Origin: Clavelina lepadiformis
Lineage: Eukaryota > Chordata > Ascidiacea > Aplousobranchia > Clavelinidae
DNA length: 64,000 nucleotides
Direction of reading: 5' to 3'
Assembly: GCF_947623445.1 (NCBI RefSeq)
Contig: NC_135240.1
Location: 24,862,001-24,926,000 of the forward strand
In this document: one piece after another, positions 29,119 to 42,300 of the stretch
How positions within the stretch are numbered: position 1 is the stretch's first letter
Layout: each line of letters starts with the position of its first letter
Program-made: the position numbers and the translations under genes
The notes under the pieces: generated by a model
The model's input: only the letters and a program-made list of their open reading frames with translations
Databases searched by the model: none
Told to the model about the DNA's origin: nothing

Positions 29119-32100
29119 ACTTTCCGGAGCTCGGCCTTATCAAACGGCATTTTAACAAAACACAAAGAACTTAGCGATACGTTTGACGCTGCAAAGATTC
29201 ACTGACAAAAAGTGCAGCAAAATTGGACGTTCAAAACACAAGGTCTAGCGGGAATTCGGCCCAAATTCTACAGCAATACTCACAATTTTTCAAGTTTAGA
29301 AAAACAAACGGGCTGTTAAAATGTAAACATTTACCAGCACATCTTGTACTATCTGTTGGCATGTGCAAGTGACCGACAAACAAGCTGCATAAACTGAACT
29401 GACCCATAAAGCCGAAAAGAAACTTGTTTCCAGTTGATTGCAGCCCAAGAATTCCTCTCTTTCAAGGGAATTATGGTTAAAACTGACACGTTGCGTGCGA
29501 CCTGGTTCATTCGCTGGTGAATTTTTTTTGTTTTTGAAAAAATGACGTTGACGGTCGATTTCCGACGTCACGTTTTCTGTATGACGTTTCATAGATTTTA
29601 TATATTTTAGAAAAATTGTTTGTATAGATAGCGGTAATATTTAAGAATTTTTAATACACGCGTAATCATCTTCAGGACAATTACTTGCCCCTTATGTGTG
29701 ACGTTTCAAAACAGAACAACTCGACTTCAAAAACACGAAAGTCGTCGTTGATGTACTGGGCCACGTTTTCTTTGCTCATTCCTAAGCAATGAAGAAATTG
29801 CTCGGGCTACCGCTTCTAAACAAGCGATTATCAAATTCTAAAGTCGGGAAAAATAACAAAAGCAATGGGAGAAAAACGTGGCATCACTGAAATAAACTGT
29901 AACAAAACATCTTAGTCATTATGAGTCAGTTTAAGCGAATGGAAATGAAGCGGGGTTAGAAACGACGGGCCACAATTATCAGCACCAACCGGCCTAAATA
30001 TCTATTCGTTCATATCGACACGAAACCGTGTGTATTGAGACCAAAAACCGGCATTATCGCGTATATAGCAATTTAACCATCTTGGTATGAAATTAATCGA
30101 GGCAAGCTCCTTTAAGCGGTGGGGAATAATGAAAAGAATGTAACTCGGAAACCACTCTCACCACCTGTCCGCTACCTTTAAAGCGGGAACCGGGCAACGA
30201 ACGGAGACGCGCGATCAGAGATTTCGCACATTTGGCGCAGAATCCAGGAAAGGCAAGAAGCGTGTGAATATTCTCGATGAAGACTGATTGTCTTGAACGT
30301 ATCGTCTTCTCGATCTTGTTGGGCCAAAAACAAACCTGTTTCTCGGAAAGTGAATTGCGCAATCCAAACGGTCAAATTCAGACGAATACATAAAAAACAG
30401 GTACGTCGTGTGAAATCATAATTCGTTCACAATGTCAACTTAAATAGATTTCGTTTACCGTTTTCCCTTTTAAAAATTGTCAAATTCAGATTATACCTCG
30501 CCCCGATTCCAAAGTATAATGAGCTGTACAAATGAATGCGCCGTTGGTATTCATCTTTTCTAGTTATACGTCCAAATAAAATCAATGTATATTGTTGAAC
30601 ACTGGAAATATTTTTTAATGTTTAACAATAACTGAAGGCTATTAACCAATAAGAGGTGTGGCTGTAATTACGTCACGCGCACATTAATAAGAGTCAATCA
30701 AAATTATGAAAACGTTGAGTGTGTAGATTCGCTTGGTCGGACCAATTTAAGATAATGGAATCACCAGGAGTAAATCATGCTGTGAAAATTAGTTCCACCT
30801 GACTACATAAACCCTTTCATCTTTTCTAAAATCTGAAACAACAGTGGTATAGTGGGAGCGTAAGCTTATTTCCACGGTATTCTGACGGGTTTTGTAAAAC
30901 GTTTCCTTCCAAACCCATAAACAGTTGTATTAGCTGCCAAAAACGACAAACGTTTGACGAATTAGCTCAAAAACGCCATAGACATATTTTCCATTTTAAA
31001 AGTAGGGCACGCGCATAGGCCAGTGCTATTTGAGAATGACGAGAGTTGAAGGATGGTTTCATCACAACGCGCGTTCTTTCAATGCCCAGTTGTTAAAAGG
31101 TTACAATTTGAAATCGAGCATATGCTAGTCGCTGTCGTCATACAACGCTCGCCGAAGATTTCGTAGCCCTTTTCTCTGTTTGAAGTAGATTGCTTTTCGA
31201 AACGGTAAGCACGTCCGCGTAAACACACGGCTATGCATAAAATACGCTGGAAGCATTACAAGTGAAATTGGAATCCAAACGAGAAAAAGTTTCTAGCCAA
31301 GCACAATTAAAACGATGTCGAGTCGTCCGCCGAAGGCAGCGGCAAGATAAAACAACTCTCGACGCCGATCTCGTGTTTACTGCCCGGTATAAAGTGGCGT
31401 ATAGAATAAACCGACGCCGTTCGACCCTTTGTCATGGGTGGAATGTTCTAGAACGAATGGTAATCATCAGAGATCAAGGCCGACAATGTGGGCTTTAAGA
31501 AGACATGGACGAGCTGAAAGTCGATTACGAGAATGAAACCGTAAAACAATAGAACCGACAAACCTCAACTGTTACCATATCCTGCCCCTTCAACTCTGCT
31601 ACAAGCGGTTATTAATGAGGGCACGGTAGAGTGCAATACCACCGCTTTATTCTCAACGACTACGAAATAAATGGAAAGTTACTGAAAAAACTATAAGAAT
31701 TGTTTTACGGGAAAGAAAGAAAAACAGATAATTCAAACGTGTTTACATTGTTTTCATTTCTCGGGGTTTCTGACCCAAAACAACGTTTCTCTTTCGAGAA
31801 TTGGTAAAAATGTGAAAAGAAAAACTTGTAAACAAAGCCCTGTCCATTGCAGTATTTTTGCACTGAAGAAAGACAATGCAACTGGTGATTGATTTATCAA
31901 CGGCAATTAAACATAACCCGTCCATGATATGTAACACGCGTCTGTCAAAAGGTATAGTTAATGGAAAGGCGGACGGAGTAACCTTACTTGAACTAAATAA
32001 ACCACCCGGATATTTGAAAGAGCAAATTAAATTTGCAAACATAGAATTAAAATATTAACAGCAGAACACGACAAACGTATTATTCCAGCCGAGGGCGCTC

Positions 32101-35100
32101 GGGAGCAAATAAATGCCAAATCGCTTGATAGATTGTAGACCTAAGTTTTTCTCGCAAGGTAATTGTTTTTCTCGCAAGCACAGTAACATTTAAACAACCA
32201 AGCAAGTGTCAGCGACTCTGCGAGAAATAAATAAATTATTTAAGCCATGACAGGGTTATACAAGGAACGCGCGAATCACGTCACAATCTGGCGAGTATGA
32301 CGAAGTAATGCGCATCGCAACTAACCAGAATAATTAACACCGGCTTGCACGAGCGCATTGTTTATGTCAGGGCTGTATCAATTAATTAAACATTGTAAAA
32401 AATCAATGTTCGAAAGAAACGCTGTTAACAGGGGAAGCGATACAAAATCAAAGACAACAGCTAAAAATGCATAAGTTTAAAGTGCTGATGCATTTTAAAA
32501 GTTAAACCGGTGTAATGGCTAGCGTTCACTGTTCCTATTCACAAAGGTCTCACTGTTTGGAATTCTTTGTGCAATGATTATTCTCCTGGTACTCGGTACA
32601 TAAGAAATTTTTTTCGCGTTAACGGATATTTGAAAAAAATTAATTAAATACCAAGATAACACAATGGTTTGGAATTGATGTCGAAGTCCAAACATTTTCC
32701 TCGGTTATGAAAGCGGAATTCTGTATTCAATCTTCCAAGGTCTGCAAAAATCCTAAATGGCCCGCAGTGAACATGAAATCCTTACCTATATGTCCACGCA
32801 CTTTTGTTGGTAAAAACATCCTTAAAGCCTTCTTATTAACTGAGGAAATATCTAGGGCAGGATGTAGCTGTTCCGGTTTCACAGCAAAATACTTGGTCTC
32901 TTTTTAAAAGATAAAAATCGAAAGCAAGTTTCTTCTAATTATATCCGCAGTTTCTGGATCCTATGAATCATGTCCAGAGCACAGATTTTAAAGCTTTCTG
33001 GTGTCTATGGAAGCCCACCAAAGCCCTACGTCGATCATTACGTAGGACTTTATATTCAGGACTTTTATACCTTATATTATATTCCGAAAATAAAACATAC
33101 AACCCTTGGATAGTTGCTACTACCACATAAAATGACATGCATGAAATCATTTGGTCGTGGAATGCTGTTCTAGTTTGCTTATACGACCTGATTGTTGACC
33201 ATAGCGAACACCAAGCATTATTAGGACGTTAATTCGCTTGTGGGGAAAGGTATTTTCATAGCGAAAGCGAATACAATTGAGTTGATAATGACCGTCGAAT
33301 CGATTGAATTGATGCTTGGGTTTCCTGCCATACTGTACGCCTGTAGTAGTTCAAACGGAGACGTCAGTAAGCAAGGAAGGAGCTGGTGCGAAAGCTTGAA
33401 AATTCCATCTTTAAAGACCTATATCTCGTTTATGATATCCGCGCGAGACGCGCTGCGGTCACGAATGAGGTGCCATGCACACTAATTACGTGACAAACGG
33501 CAAAGAGCGTTGGGTAAACATAACACGACACAAAGGAAGTAGATAGCACCTCCAGACAGGTGAATTACTGAGTTATTCGCTTTCTCAGAATACAAAAAGC
33601 GAAAACATTAACGGGTTTACATATTATGCTATGAGCAAATCATCATGATAAAAATTATGAATATGGTTCCTGTTTCACAACGCTTTTACGCAGGCCTAAA
33701 CACGCAATCACGCAAATTCTAAATAACATAGACCGTGCGGAAATGGCTATGAAAACCGAAGAGTATGAAAGCCAGATCGTTTTTTCTTTGAAAATGTTTT
33801 GTTTGCATGGTTGAAAATCACTGTGTGAAATTAGATAGGACTAACTACGTCCTATTTTCCAAGACATGAAGTTTACTGGAAACGCAATCATTGTGTGTTC
33901 ACGCTGAGAAAATGGAATGTCGCTTTCTCTGTGCGCTTGACCGGTAAACAAAATTTAAAAAAAATACCAAGCATAGTAGAGCATAGTGTGAGACGATACT
34001 GACCAATGGGAAAAACTCACAGGCCTATCGCGGGCTAAAGCGGTTCCCAACGCTGATCGATCGTGGTAAGAATTCCAAGACTTTCCAGTGATAGCAAAAA
34101 AATGTCGCAACAATTTTCATTACAATAGGTGAGGGCAATAAGACGCGAAGAAACAAAACAGAGGATTTCTTTACCATCTGTGCGAATTTCGGAAGTTGAC
34201 TCGTTTCAGTCGGCTATTGTGTGTCGTTAGGCAGCTTTTGTCGGCCTCAAGTGTTGAGCCGCAAAGCGAATTGAAAGTAGACACCAGCAGATACGACCCA
34301 ATGATTTGTTTTGTGGTTGCCCTAACTTCCGGTTAATCAGTGTCCAGGTTGGCTGTGAATTGAAATCGGAGAAGGCGGTGGAGTATTTTTCAACGCTAGC
34401 CTAGCGTGGGAAGGAGCGAATTCACAGTTACACGGGATATTGCTACAGTACAAATGTCAGTGGAACAACCTGTGATAGGCGGCATATGGTTTCTTGTAAC
34501 GTAAGCAAAATTTGCCGATCGTTCACACGACGACAAAATCGGAACATGCATTGTTAAATACATAAACATATCAGGCGTCTCGTTTGCTATTGAAGGAACA
34601 TGAAAGTTCAGTGTGTCGTAGAATTAGCAGCAAAATCCGCGAAGCGATTTGAGTGCGGTCATTGCGCAGTAAACAAAATCTTCGCAATTCGCATCACCAC
34701 GCTATCAGCGACGCATCGCAGAGGTGTAACGGTGTTAGAAAATTAATCAAATATTAACAACGCTCTGCGCGAGATCGAGGCGAGAAACAAAACGGCAATG
34801 CGATGGCGCGGTCAAACTGATGGTGTTTACTCCCCGAAATTCACACACAACTTAGTTACCACGGAGAGGCAAGTAGGCAAAAATTCAGGGCGTCGAGAGA
34901 AGAGCATTAAAACGACGACGAAGAAAGTGAGACAGGCGTTACCTGGAGTGTGTGTGACGAGCAGGCCTAGGGCATTCTATTGTGTTTGCTTTTCCATAGA
35001 AAATCCTACTCAGGCCTGCTACTACAAATCCCAGCCAGTCACACGACAAACAGTACTCATTCGATATTCGAGCGGGGAACGAAACAACAGCGCGCATTTA

Positions 35101-37424
35101 GAAAGAAAAATGGATAAGACAGAGATAAGTGGGCCTCAGAAGGGGCTGCTCTTCGTTTATCTTTCCATCCAGAGTTAGTGGAGCGGAACGGGGTCCGCGC
35201 CAGTTCTCAAAGCGTGACCGAACGCAGAGGGAAACGATAAGGCTGGCAGGCATAAATAATAAAGAGAGAAAGATTTCGCATCGGTTCTCACCAGTCATTC
35301 TCTCTGCTTCAAGCTAATAATAGCGAGCTTTGGCGGTGGGAAAACCTTTACTCTTTTTCCCACGATGTAATTTCCCACCGTAGCGAACAAAGCGTTTTCT
35401 GTTAAAGGCATTAGTTTTTTCATAATCCATAAATTAAAACCACCAATATATTACACGGCCAATGGTTGCGTGTGAAAATGCGCGAAATCGGCGCATGTAG
35501 CGCAAGTAACCAAATTCACTGATGTCATATGTAAACTGTTTACCAGTTTCTGACCTTGTGGCACAGTTGACCTTGCCTTTTCCACTCAGCAATTATATTC
35601 CGCTTTAAATGAGGTAATGGAATTATCCAAAACCATTTAGGCATAACGAATACTAATGTCAAAACAATAGAAAATATTTATTATCCGGACGTTTCTGATG
35701 GTTTAACAATCACTTTTAAATATTCCGACCAAATCACTGGTCAGCAAGTTATACATAAAAAGTAATTAGTTTACAAATAAAAATGCTGTAATTACACCTA
35801 ACGTAGATCAACCGACACCATTCTCGTCTTGAGGCAACCCACAGAAAGTAATAATATTAGATATTTTAAGGCGCGCTCCAACCGACAAACAAAAGAACGC
35901 GAATTGGTTTCTTTCCAGTACGCTAACGACGACGTCGCACAAACGAAAACAAGTTAAAAATCCGCCTAACTCAGGCAATAAAATTCGAATTAATACGGCG
36001 ACATGAATCTTATTTGTAGAGCAAAGTCAAGTAGTTCGTAAGATATTGGCTAATGCGGTTTTATCGCCGTCACTGCGTACACACCGCTCGTAAAATTACT
36101 AACTAGACTTAAGATTAATACAAGATGAACGTAAAAATGGCGGGATTGGGCGTGGGAAAACGGACACATTCTCACGCGTGTTCTGCGATAAGCACTGAGT
36201 GAGTCAATGTACTGGCTCACAGTTTCATTCAAATGCTTGGTCGACTTAGGTCACTAACTAAACACAAATCCAATGTAGCTATAAATTATACACCTGAGCC
36301 TGGTTTGCTGATGAAAAAAGGTGTTGCTATGTCATTATCTTTTGTCTCTCCAGAAAGGTTCTTTGACTAAAATAACATTGAAACAAACATGGTGCTTCTT
36401 ACAAGCAAGTTAACACCAACATAAATCACCATGTGTTTGGCAAGCTAAAGAGTTTCATGACAACCAAGTTTTTGACAAGCAGCAATTCTGGGTAAGAAAA
36501 CTTGACCATAAAATGGTTAAGTTTTTAAGAAAAGAATTTGTTTTTATAACATGATCAAAATGTTTAGAAGTTTGCGGTTACAGTTGTCTTGGGCTGTAAT
36601 ATAAAATAATGAGTATACAATTCAAAGGGTCAAAGATTTTTATTTCATCTTCTGGTTTTGTCAGTGCATGAATTAAGGTAAGTGTAGCCACTGAATATAT
36701 TAGTTATTCCCATTTGCTACATTATGATTTGAAAATGAACATATAAGACGAAGGCACAAAATATAACTTTGTAAGCTTTTGATAATTTGACACACAACAT
36801 ATGGAACTTAAAGTACCAATTAAGTATCTATACAGAACTGTTAAATCTTTTAGAATACTTTACTTTTGTAGCAAACACATAACATATTTATACAAGTACG
36901 TCTTCACCTGTATGTTGTTAAAACATTTGAAGTTTCATTCATTCTGCCATTTATTTCCTGACTTGATGAACCCACTTCATCGAGATGTTGGACAGACTTC
37001 TTTATCGCTTGCGAATTTGGTATGCGGGTGTACATTTTATATCCAATACATGAAATTTACATCTACACGATACTCATACAGCTGAAATTGACAAAACTTG
37101 TGTGACTGTCCAAAATAATTGACTGAAAAATATTTAACTAACAGTGACTCTGATGGTAGTATCTGAATACTGTAATAATAAAAACATTTGTTTGAAACTA
37201 AATATTCTGAAACATATTGTTTAAAGTTTTGAAATATTATATGCAACCTGGAAACATTAGTTGACAAAAAAACATAGTTTTTTATGTTCACATCAAATTA
37301 TAAATTAACTGAAATAAAGCCAAATCGATTCAGTGCTGACTGCCCAAGACAATATGGTCATACTTCTGTAAAACAATATGAAGTTTCTGCTGAAACCACT
37401 TATTTCAACGCTCCTTAAGTTATC
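29119..37424. other. 8.3 kb without a convincing gene; probable regulatory DNA of RBPJ
   Basis: Both strands were read for conserved protein. The longest frame (126 codons at 34798-35178, plus) and others resemble nothing and have no exon partners. Between about 28.9 and 36.2 kb CG dinucleotides look somewhat more frequent than in the flanks. The clearest signal is the group of GTGGGAA motifs at 34.4-36.2 kb. RBPJ 5' untranslated exons could also lie here. Confidence 0.45.
34405..36176. promoter_or_regulatory. cluster of consensus RBPJ/Su(H) binding motifs
   Basis: Exact YGTGRGAA matches: CGTGGGAA at 34405-34412 (+), 35357-35364 (-) and 36151-36158 (+), and CGTGAGAA at 36169-36176 (-). Near matches GGTGGGAA occur at 35335-35342 (+) and 35372-35379 (-). 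Two pairs face each other: 35335/35357 with 14 bp between octamers, and 36151/36169 with 10 bp. The consensus is expected about once per 8 kb by chance, so four exact copies in 1.8 kb is more than expected. The cluster lies 5-7 kb upstream of the RBPJ coding start. Motif presence is seen; binding and target gene are inferred. Confidence 0.45.
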
Positions 37425-37430
37425 TTTATT
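37425..37430 (-). terminator. poly(A) signal of the 74-aa gene
   Basis: AATAAA on the minus strand, 64 bp after the stop codon of the gene at 37494-37905. Confidence 0.6.
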
Positions 37431-37493
37431 GTTGGACACAAGCAAAAATTCACAGTAACGCCAACCATAGTAACTGTACAGCACCTTACAACC

Positions 37494-37905
37494 TTATAAA
37501 CACTGTCTAGCGGCTCTAGCTTCCACAGACTGCTGGACAGCTAAAAAAAATTCAGCAAAATGGTCCCTTATCGAGTTATCTGTCTCATCTACAATGTTTC
37601 TTACTAACCTGCTAGCGTATAAGCTTAGCTGTACTTTAAGACGTTACAGGCTACCGGTGTATCATTGTCAGTTAAATAAGGCAAGACTAAACGCAAGCTG
37701 GTAACAGACAGTCTAGATTTCTAACAATCAAGTGCAAAAAAACAACTACAGTAGTAACTCGACAACGCTCAAAAATAGAAATCAAGATTTGAATGTATGA
37801 ATTCTCGGAACTCACAAGGGCATTGTGGTAAGCATTGAGCACCTCATTTATTGTGGTACTCTGTTCTTCCAACTTGGCTGTACTCAGAGGCTTATACTTT
37901 TGCAT
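37494..37905 (-). CDS. unrecognised small helical protein, 2 exons, 74 aa
   Basis: Not assigned to a family. Exon 1 (37816-37905) starts MQKYKPLSTAKLEEQ and ends NAYHNAL at a strong gtgagt donor. Exon 2 (37494-37628) follows a tacag acceptor in phase 0, contains YASRLVRNIVDETDNSIRD and ends EARAARQCL before TAA. The two exons are 90 and 135 bp. The protein is rich in Leu, Ala, Glu, Arg and Asn with regular hydrophobic spacing and few prolines, so it should be mostly alpha-helical, perhaps a small coiled-coil subunit of a larger complex. There is no signal peptide or membrane segment. A poly(A) signal follows closely. The start could lie further upstream if another 5' exon exists. Exon pairing is inferred from phase and composition. 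Confidence 0.5.
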
Positions 37906-38065
37906 ATATAATAATTGAAGCGTTATTGGTTATTAATTTCTGCAAAAAGCGGCATTCAATCTGTGACTGACAAAAGCGCAACCAGAAGGGCGTAATAAGC
38001 TACCCGCTATGTCGCCACTGTAAGTACAATCATCAGTCACCACCTCCTAACCATCGTTTTTCAAA

Positions 38066-38413
38066 ATGACGGACTTCTCCACTCAAATGGAGAAGTCACT
38101 CATTCCTGCAGACATGCACAACCTTGTTCTTTATCACCATCATGCGGTTAACTATGGTTATGTGATTTATCGATGTTTGACTTTTTCGCTTGAAACTTAC
38201 AAAATATGGTATTTATCTTTACTTAACGGAGGAAAAACGATAGGAATGCAAAAATATGTATTGACCATCAATATCCAGAATAGTAAATCACGTTACAACG
38301 CTCTGACATGTGTGGTGAAACTGGATTAAATACCGAACGCTTTCAAATTGATTCAATGATTTTCAGTGGCCCAGTAGCAACGCTGCAAACTGTGCTTGCT
38401 GATGCAAAATAAA
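38066..38413 (+). CDS. possible small gene divergent from the 74-aa gene
   Basis: A start codon in good context (caaaATGa) opens a frame of 87 codons (38066-38329), beginning MTDFSTQMEKSLIPADMHNL, and an AATAAA lies at 38408-38413. The first 30 residues look more protein-like than the rest. A donor after 38159 joined to the ttttcag acceptor at about 38366 would instead give about 35 residues. The start lies 160 bp from the divergent 74-aa gene, so a shared promoter is conceivable. No family resemblance was recognised and it may be untranslated RNA. Confidence 0.2.
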
Positions 38414-39365
38414 ACTGCAGAAAATGACAAAGTATTGCTGTTTGATACGGATATCTTACATAACTGACATATATATCTTATGCTGATGGATGATGGCGTG
38501 ATCAGTTTAATCTGAAGCTTTGCAAAACTTTGTTCTCACAAAAGTGGGTGAAACAGTCAATGCACATGTTCATTGTCCAACACAGAACATATTGCGGCTT
38601 TTCCTCAACGCGTGGAGCATTGTCCGACGCTACGTAAAGTACATTTTTATAGTATTAGAAAGCAGGTCAAAAAACCCTATATGCAAAGCAAAGATTGATG
38701 TATTTTGTTCCACCAATCCTAAGCGATTTCGGTACCCTTCCTACAAGTTTTAAAGTAAAAAAGATTTTATTAATATTGCTGTTAATGCACATTTACAACC
38801 ACAAAAACACCAACACTTTCCAAAAAATACTTCAAATACGAACGTAATAAAACACAATTTTTTGAATAAAATACTCAACGTGTATCAGGGCTTCAAAAAC
38901 AATTGCAATGCAAGCGATCAACATCGATGATATCATGCTAACATTTATTACAAGTGCAAAAAGAAATGATGTTTTTACACCAATATTAACAATAGTTAGG
39001 AATATATTTTGCAGTCTCAAAAGAAACTTGAAATTTTTTAAGAACTAATTGTAAGTCTAGGTACTGGTGCATTGATTTAGTAGATTGAAATAAATAATAA
39101 AAAAATAATGCTACAGAAAACAGTTAAGTCAAACACAAATCCTTATCAATGTAACATATTAGCATAATAATTTAAATGAATAACATGAACAAGGAAAAAA
39201 GGTTGACTGGAAAATGTTTCGGCTAAAACACAAGCAATTAGTCGAACGTGTTTTACGGGTATTATTGCTAATCACTAATCAGAAACAACTGTAGACTATT
39301 TGGAACAGTTTAGTAACATGCATCAAAAACAGACTTTCCATTAGTTAAATGCACGGCCAGGATGG
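38414..39365. other. spacer downstream of ZFAND2
   Basis: AT-rich and containing the ZFAND2 3' untranslated region. Several TTTATT hexamers (minus-strand AATAAA) occur, for example at 38766-38771, but none can be singled out. No gene is seen. Confidence 0.45.
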
Positions 39366-42300
39366 TTACGATAGCTTGCAGCTTGACTCGGACTTATTCC
39401 TTTCTCTCTCCGCTCTTCTTAACCTTCTTCTGTTTTCCTCTTCTTCCTCCTGAAGCTGTCGAGCAAGAGCAAGATCTTTTTCCTCCTGCGTCATCCTAAA
39501 AAGCAGTGGAAGCAAAAACACATTACTGTGAAGTGTAAACAGAGTTAACTGCAATTTACAGATACAGGTAAATTTGGAGGCTTTTTTGCTCATTTACGCC
39601 AACATTTTACTCACGGTTTATTCTGGTGTTCTTCCTGTGACATTTGAAGAGCTCTTGCAAGTGCTTCGTCTTCGCTCTGCGTTTTAATTATGATGTCATA
39701 ATCAATGTCTGTTTCGAATACGGTAATACATTTCATAATTATGTGTATTTATCAATTTATCAGACAAAATAGCCGTATGGCAATTGAATTCACCATGTTA
39801 CTCTGCATTTGTCTTGCATTTTGTTGTTGCCGCTGTCTTCTTTCCCTGGAAAAGACAACATCATAGTGTGAAGATTGTCGTACCATAAGGCATAACCTTA
39901 TATTTTTGTAAGTAAGGCAAGCACGAAAGCACAAGTAGTCAATGAGAATGAAAGGTGTTAGATATGTAGTGTAGACACGTACATCCAATATCAATTACAA
40001 AACTCATTTAAAATAGTTGCTCTCATATAATACTTTTAATAACCCTAATGGAGAGCTGCATATAATTAACATTAGTTTATTAAGCAGCCTTAGCAGAAAA
40101 GTAATGAATGCAAATTGGGAAGAAAGTACTGGTAAATAAAAAACATAAATCTAGAATACAAATTATTTTGGCCTAAAAAATAAATCATAAATAATTCAAT
40201 ACTTGTCTAAATCTCTCCCCATTCCATGCATGTATGTTTGCTGCGGTGGACGTGATATAATTTTTGACACATTTGTGCGCTGTTTTGATGAGGAAGCTGC
40301 TTGTGACCTCTGTATGGCAGCAGCGCTATAATTTCGAATAATATGTTAGAAACGCATGCTAGCGAACAGATGTTATTGACAGAACATTGATAATTTCCGA
40401 TACCACAGCGCAATCTCACCCAGTGTTTGAGACCGATCTGCCAGTTCCTTGAAACCCTCTGCATCCATGGTCTTGTGGGTGACGATGACGCAAACAAAAA
40501 TTTAATCGGCATTCTGAACAGACCACCGGCATCAACTCGTGCTGCTTGCACCTTGGCGCTGAACATCGATTGCTGAAGGCCTTCAAAAGTGAGTTTGGAA
40601 CAGGTTCAAAGCAACAGTTTGTAATAAGCTGTATGCACATCATGCCTCGTAATTTAATAACGTTTTGACCAAACGGCACATTTAGTATGACCATATAATG
40701 CGACTACATATCTAATTCTTTAGGGCAGCATTTCTCAATCAAACTTTTACCAACCGAAATCAAAAGTGAACCCAGTTTGATACAAGGACATATGACAAAA
40801 TTTATATTTATATTTTAAAACTATATAGTGTATAGCTATTATACAACTTCGGCCACTTTACAGTAAAAAATATTTGTGACCAGTTAGTACGACCCAAGCA
40901 ATCCACTGTTGGAGAAATACTGTTTTAAGGAACAAGACTAAAATTGCAAACTTACGTGCAATATGGATTATTAATTATTTACCTTCAGTATTATTTGCAA
41001 GATAAGTTTAAAAATTATCAGGAAAACACATGTAAAAAATATATTCCAGGGTAAAATTTCCTTGTAGGGTTCAGTAAAATAGTGAAAACATCGGAAAAAC
41101 TTCTGTAGACCCAAGATGGCTGAACGAAACCAAATGAAGAAACTGGCAATGTATCCAGGTTGTTTTAGAACAGCTTTTGGCCTTACATTCCTCAAAACTC
41201 TCCTAACATTCACTCTTGGCAAGTGATGTCTCGGTAAAAGTTTAGAATTCATTTGCACTCACTTGAATTCACTGCTGATGTAACTACAGTCTACAACTAA
41301 CAAACCTCTTGTACTGAAATATCTGAGGTTAGAATTTCAAGTGGGCAGTGAGTGTTGGTACTTATGAAAATCAATAAAGTCAGACAAAGTATCTTACACA
41401 CCAGTTATGATGCATGATACTGAAAGCTAAAGCTTGGATAAATATTGGTCTAGGAGCTTTTGAACCATTATCAAAAATCGGAATTATCATTTTTAAAGAA
41501 AAAATTGACTCCACCAAAAAACTCCAAGAAAAAAGGCATCAACTACAGCCGTACAAGGAAATTGTCTACCTACCTTTCGTTTCTTTTTGGCAGGATCAGA
41601 TTGACAATCTCTGTCAATGTGTTCCCCCACTTTTATATCCGGGGTCTCTCCTCTTGGAACAGGAACAGGCTGCCCACACAACGGACACACCGGAACTTGG
41701 ACGTTCTTCTTGTAGGCAGATGAGCAATGATGATCATCATATCGTATGTGATCTTTACTGAAAAAGTTGTTTATTGGCAATGATCAATCATTTTGAATGA
41801 TATGCGTACCTATATTCTTTCTTTCATACATTCATTTACCACAGATTAAACAATGAATATACAACATATTCCATCAATCCAACAACCAAAATACATATTT
41901 GGAAAGTTTCCAAAAGAACATACAGATGTATATACTCAAGTTAAGAATGTTATTATGATAAGTAAATCAAATATTAAGAAAAAGATGGCTTCAAAGTTTA
42001 ATGAATCATCCAAACTACAGTGCCAGCTAAGGTTTTAACCTAAATCCACAAACTTACCAAAATACTTCATCACATGCATCACATTTCACTGGTAAAAAGT
42101 CTGGATAACAAAAAATAAAACAGTTTTAGATAACAATTTCAAAGTTTTTTCTATGCAGCTTTACAAGGTAAAAGGTCATTGTTTATGGCATCATTGTAAT
42201 GTCAATAAGGATCCAGCCTGAACTTTATGGCAAATTCGCACAGTCTGAGAATGATTTCATCAGTCAAATCCACACATAATTTCATCTTTAAAATAATTTT

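Noticed and set aside
34798..35178. 126-codon open frame on the plus strand, the second longest in the window
   Set aside because: No recognisable domain, low-complexity and Arg/Thr/Ser-rich, no partner exons, and no nearby poly(A) signal that fits.
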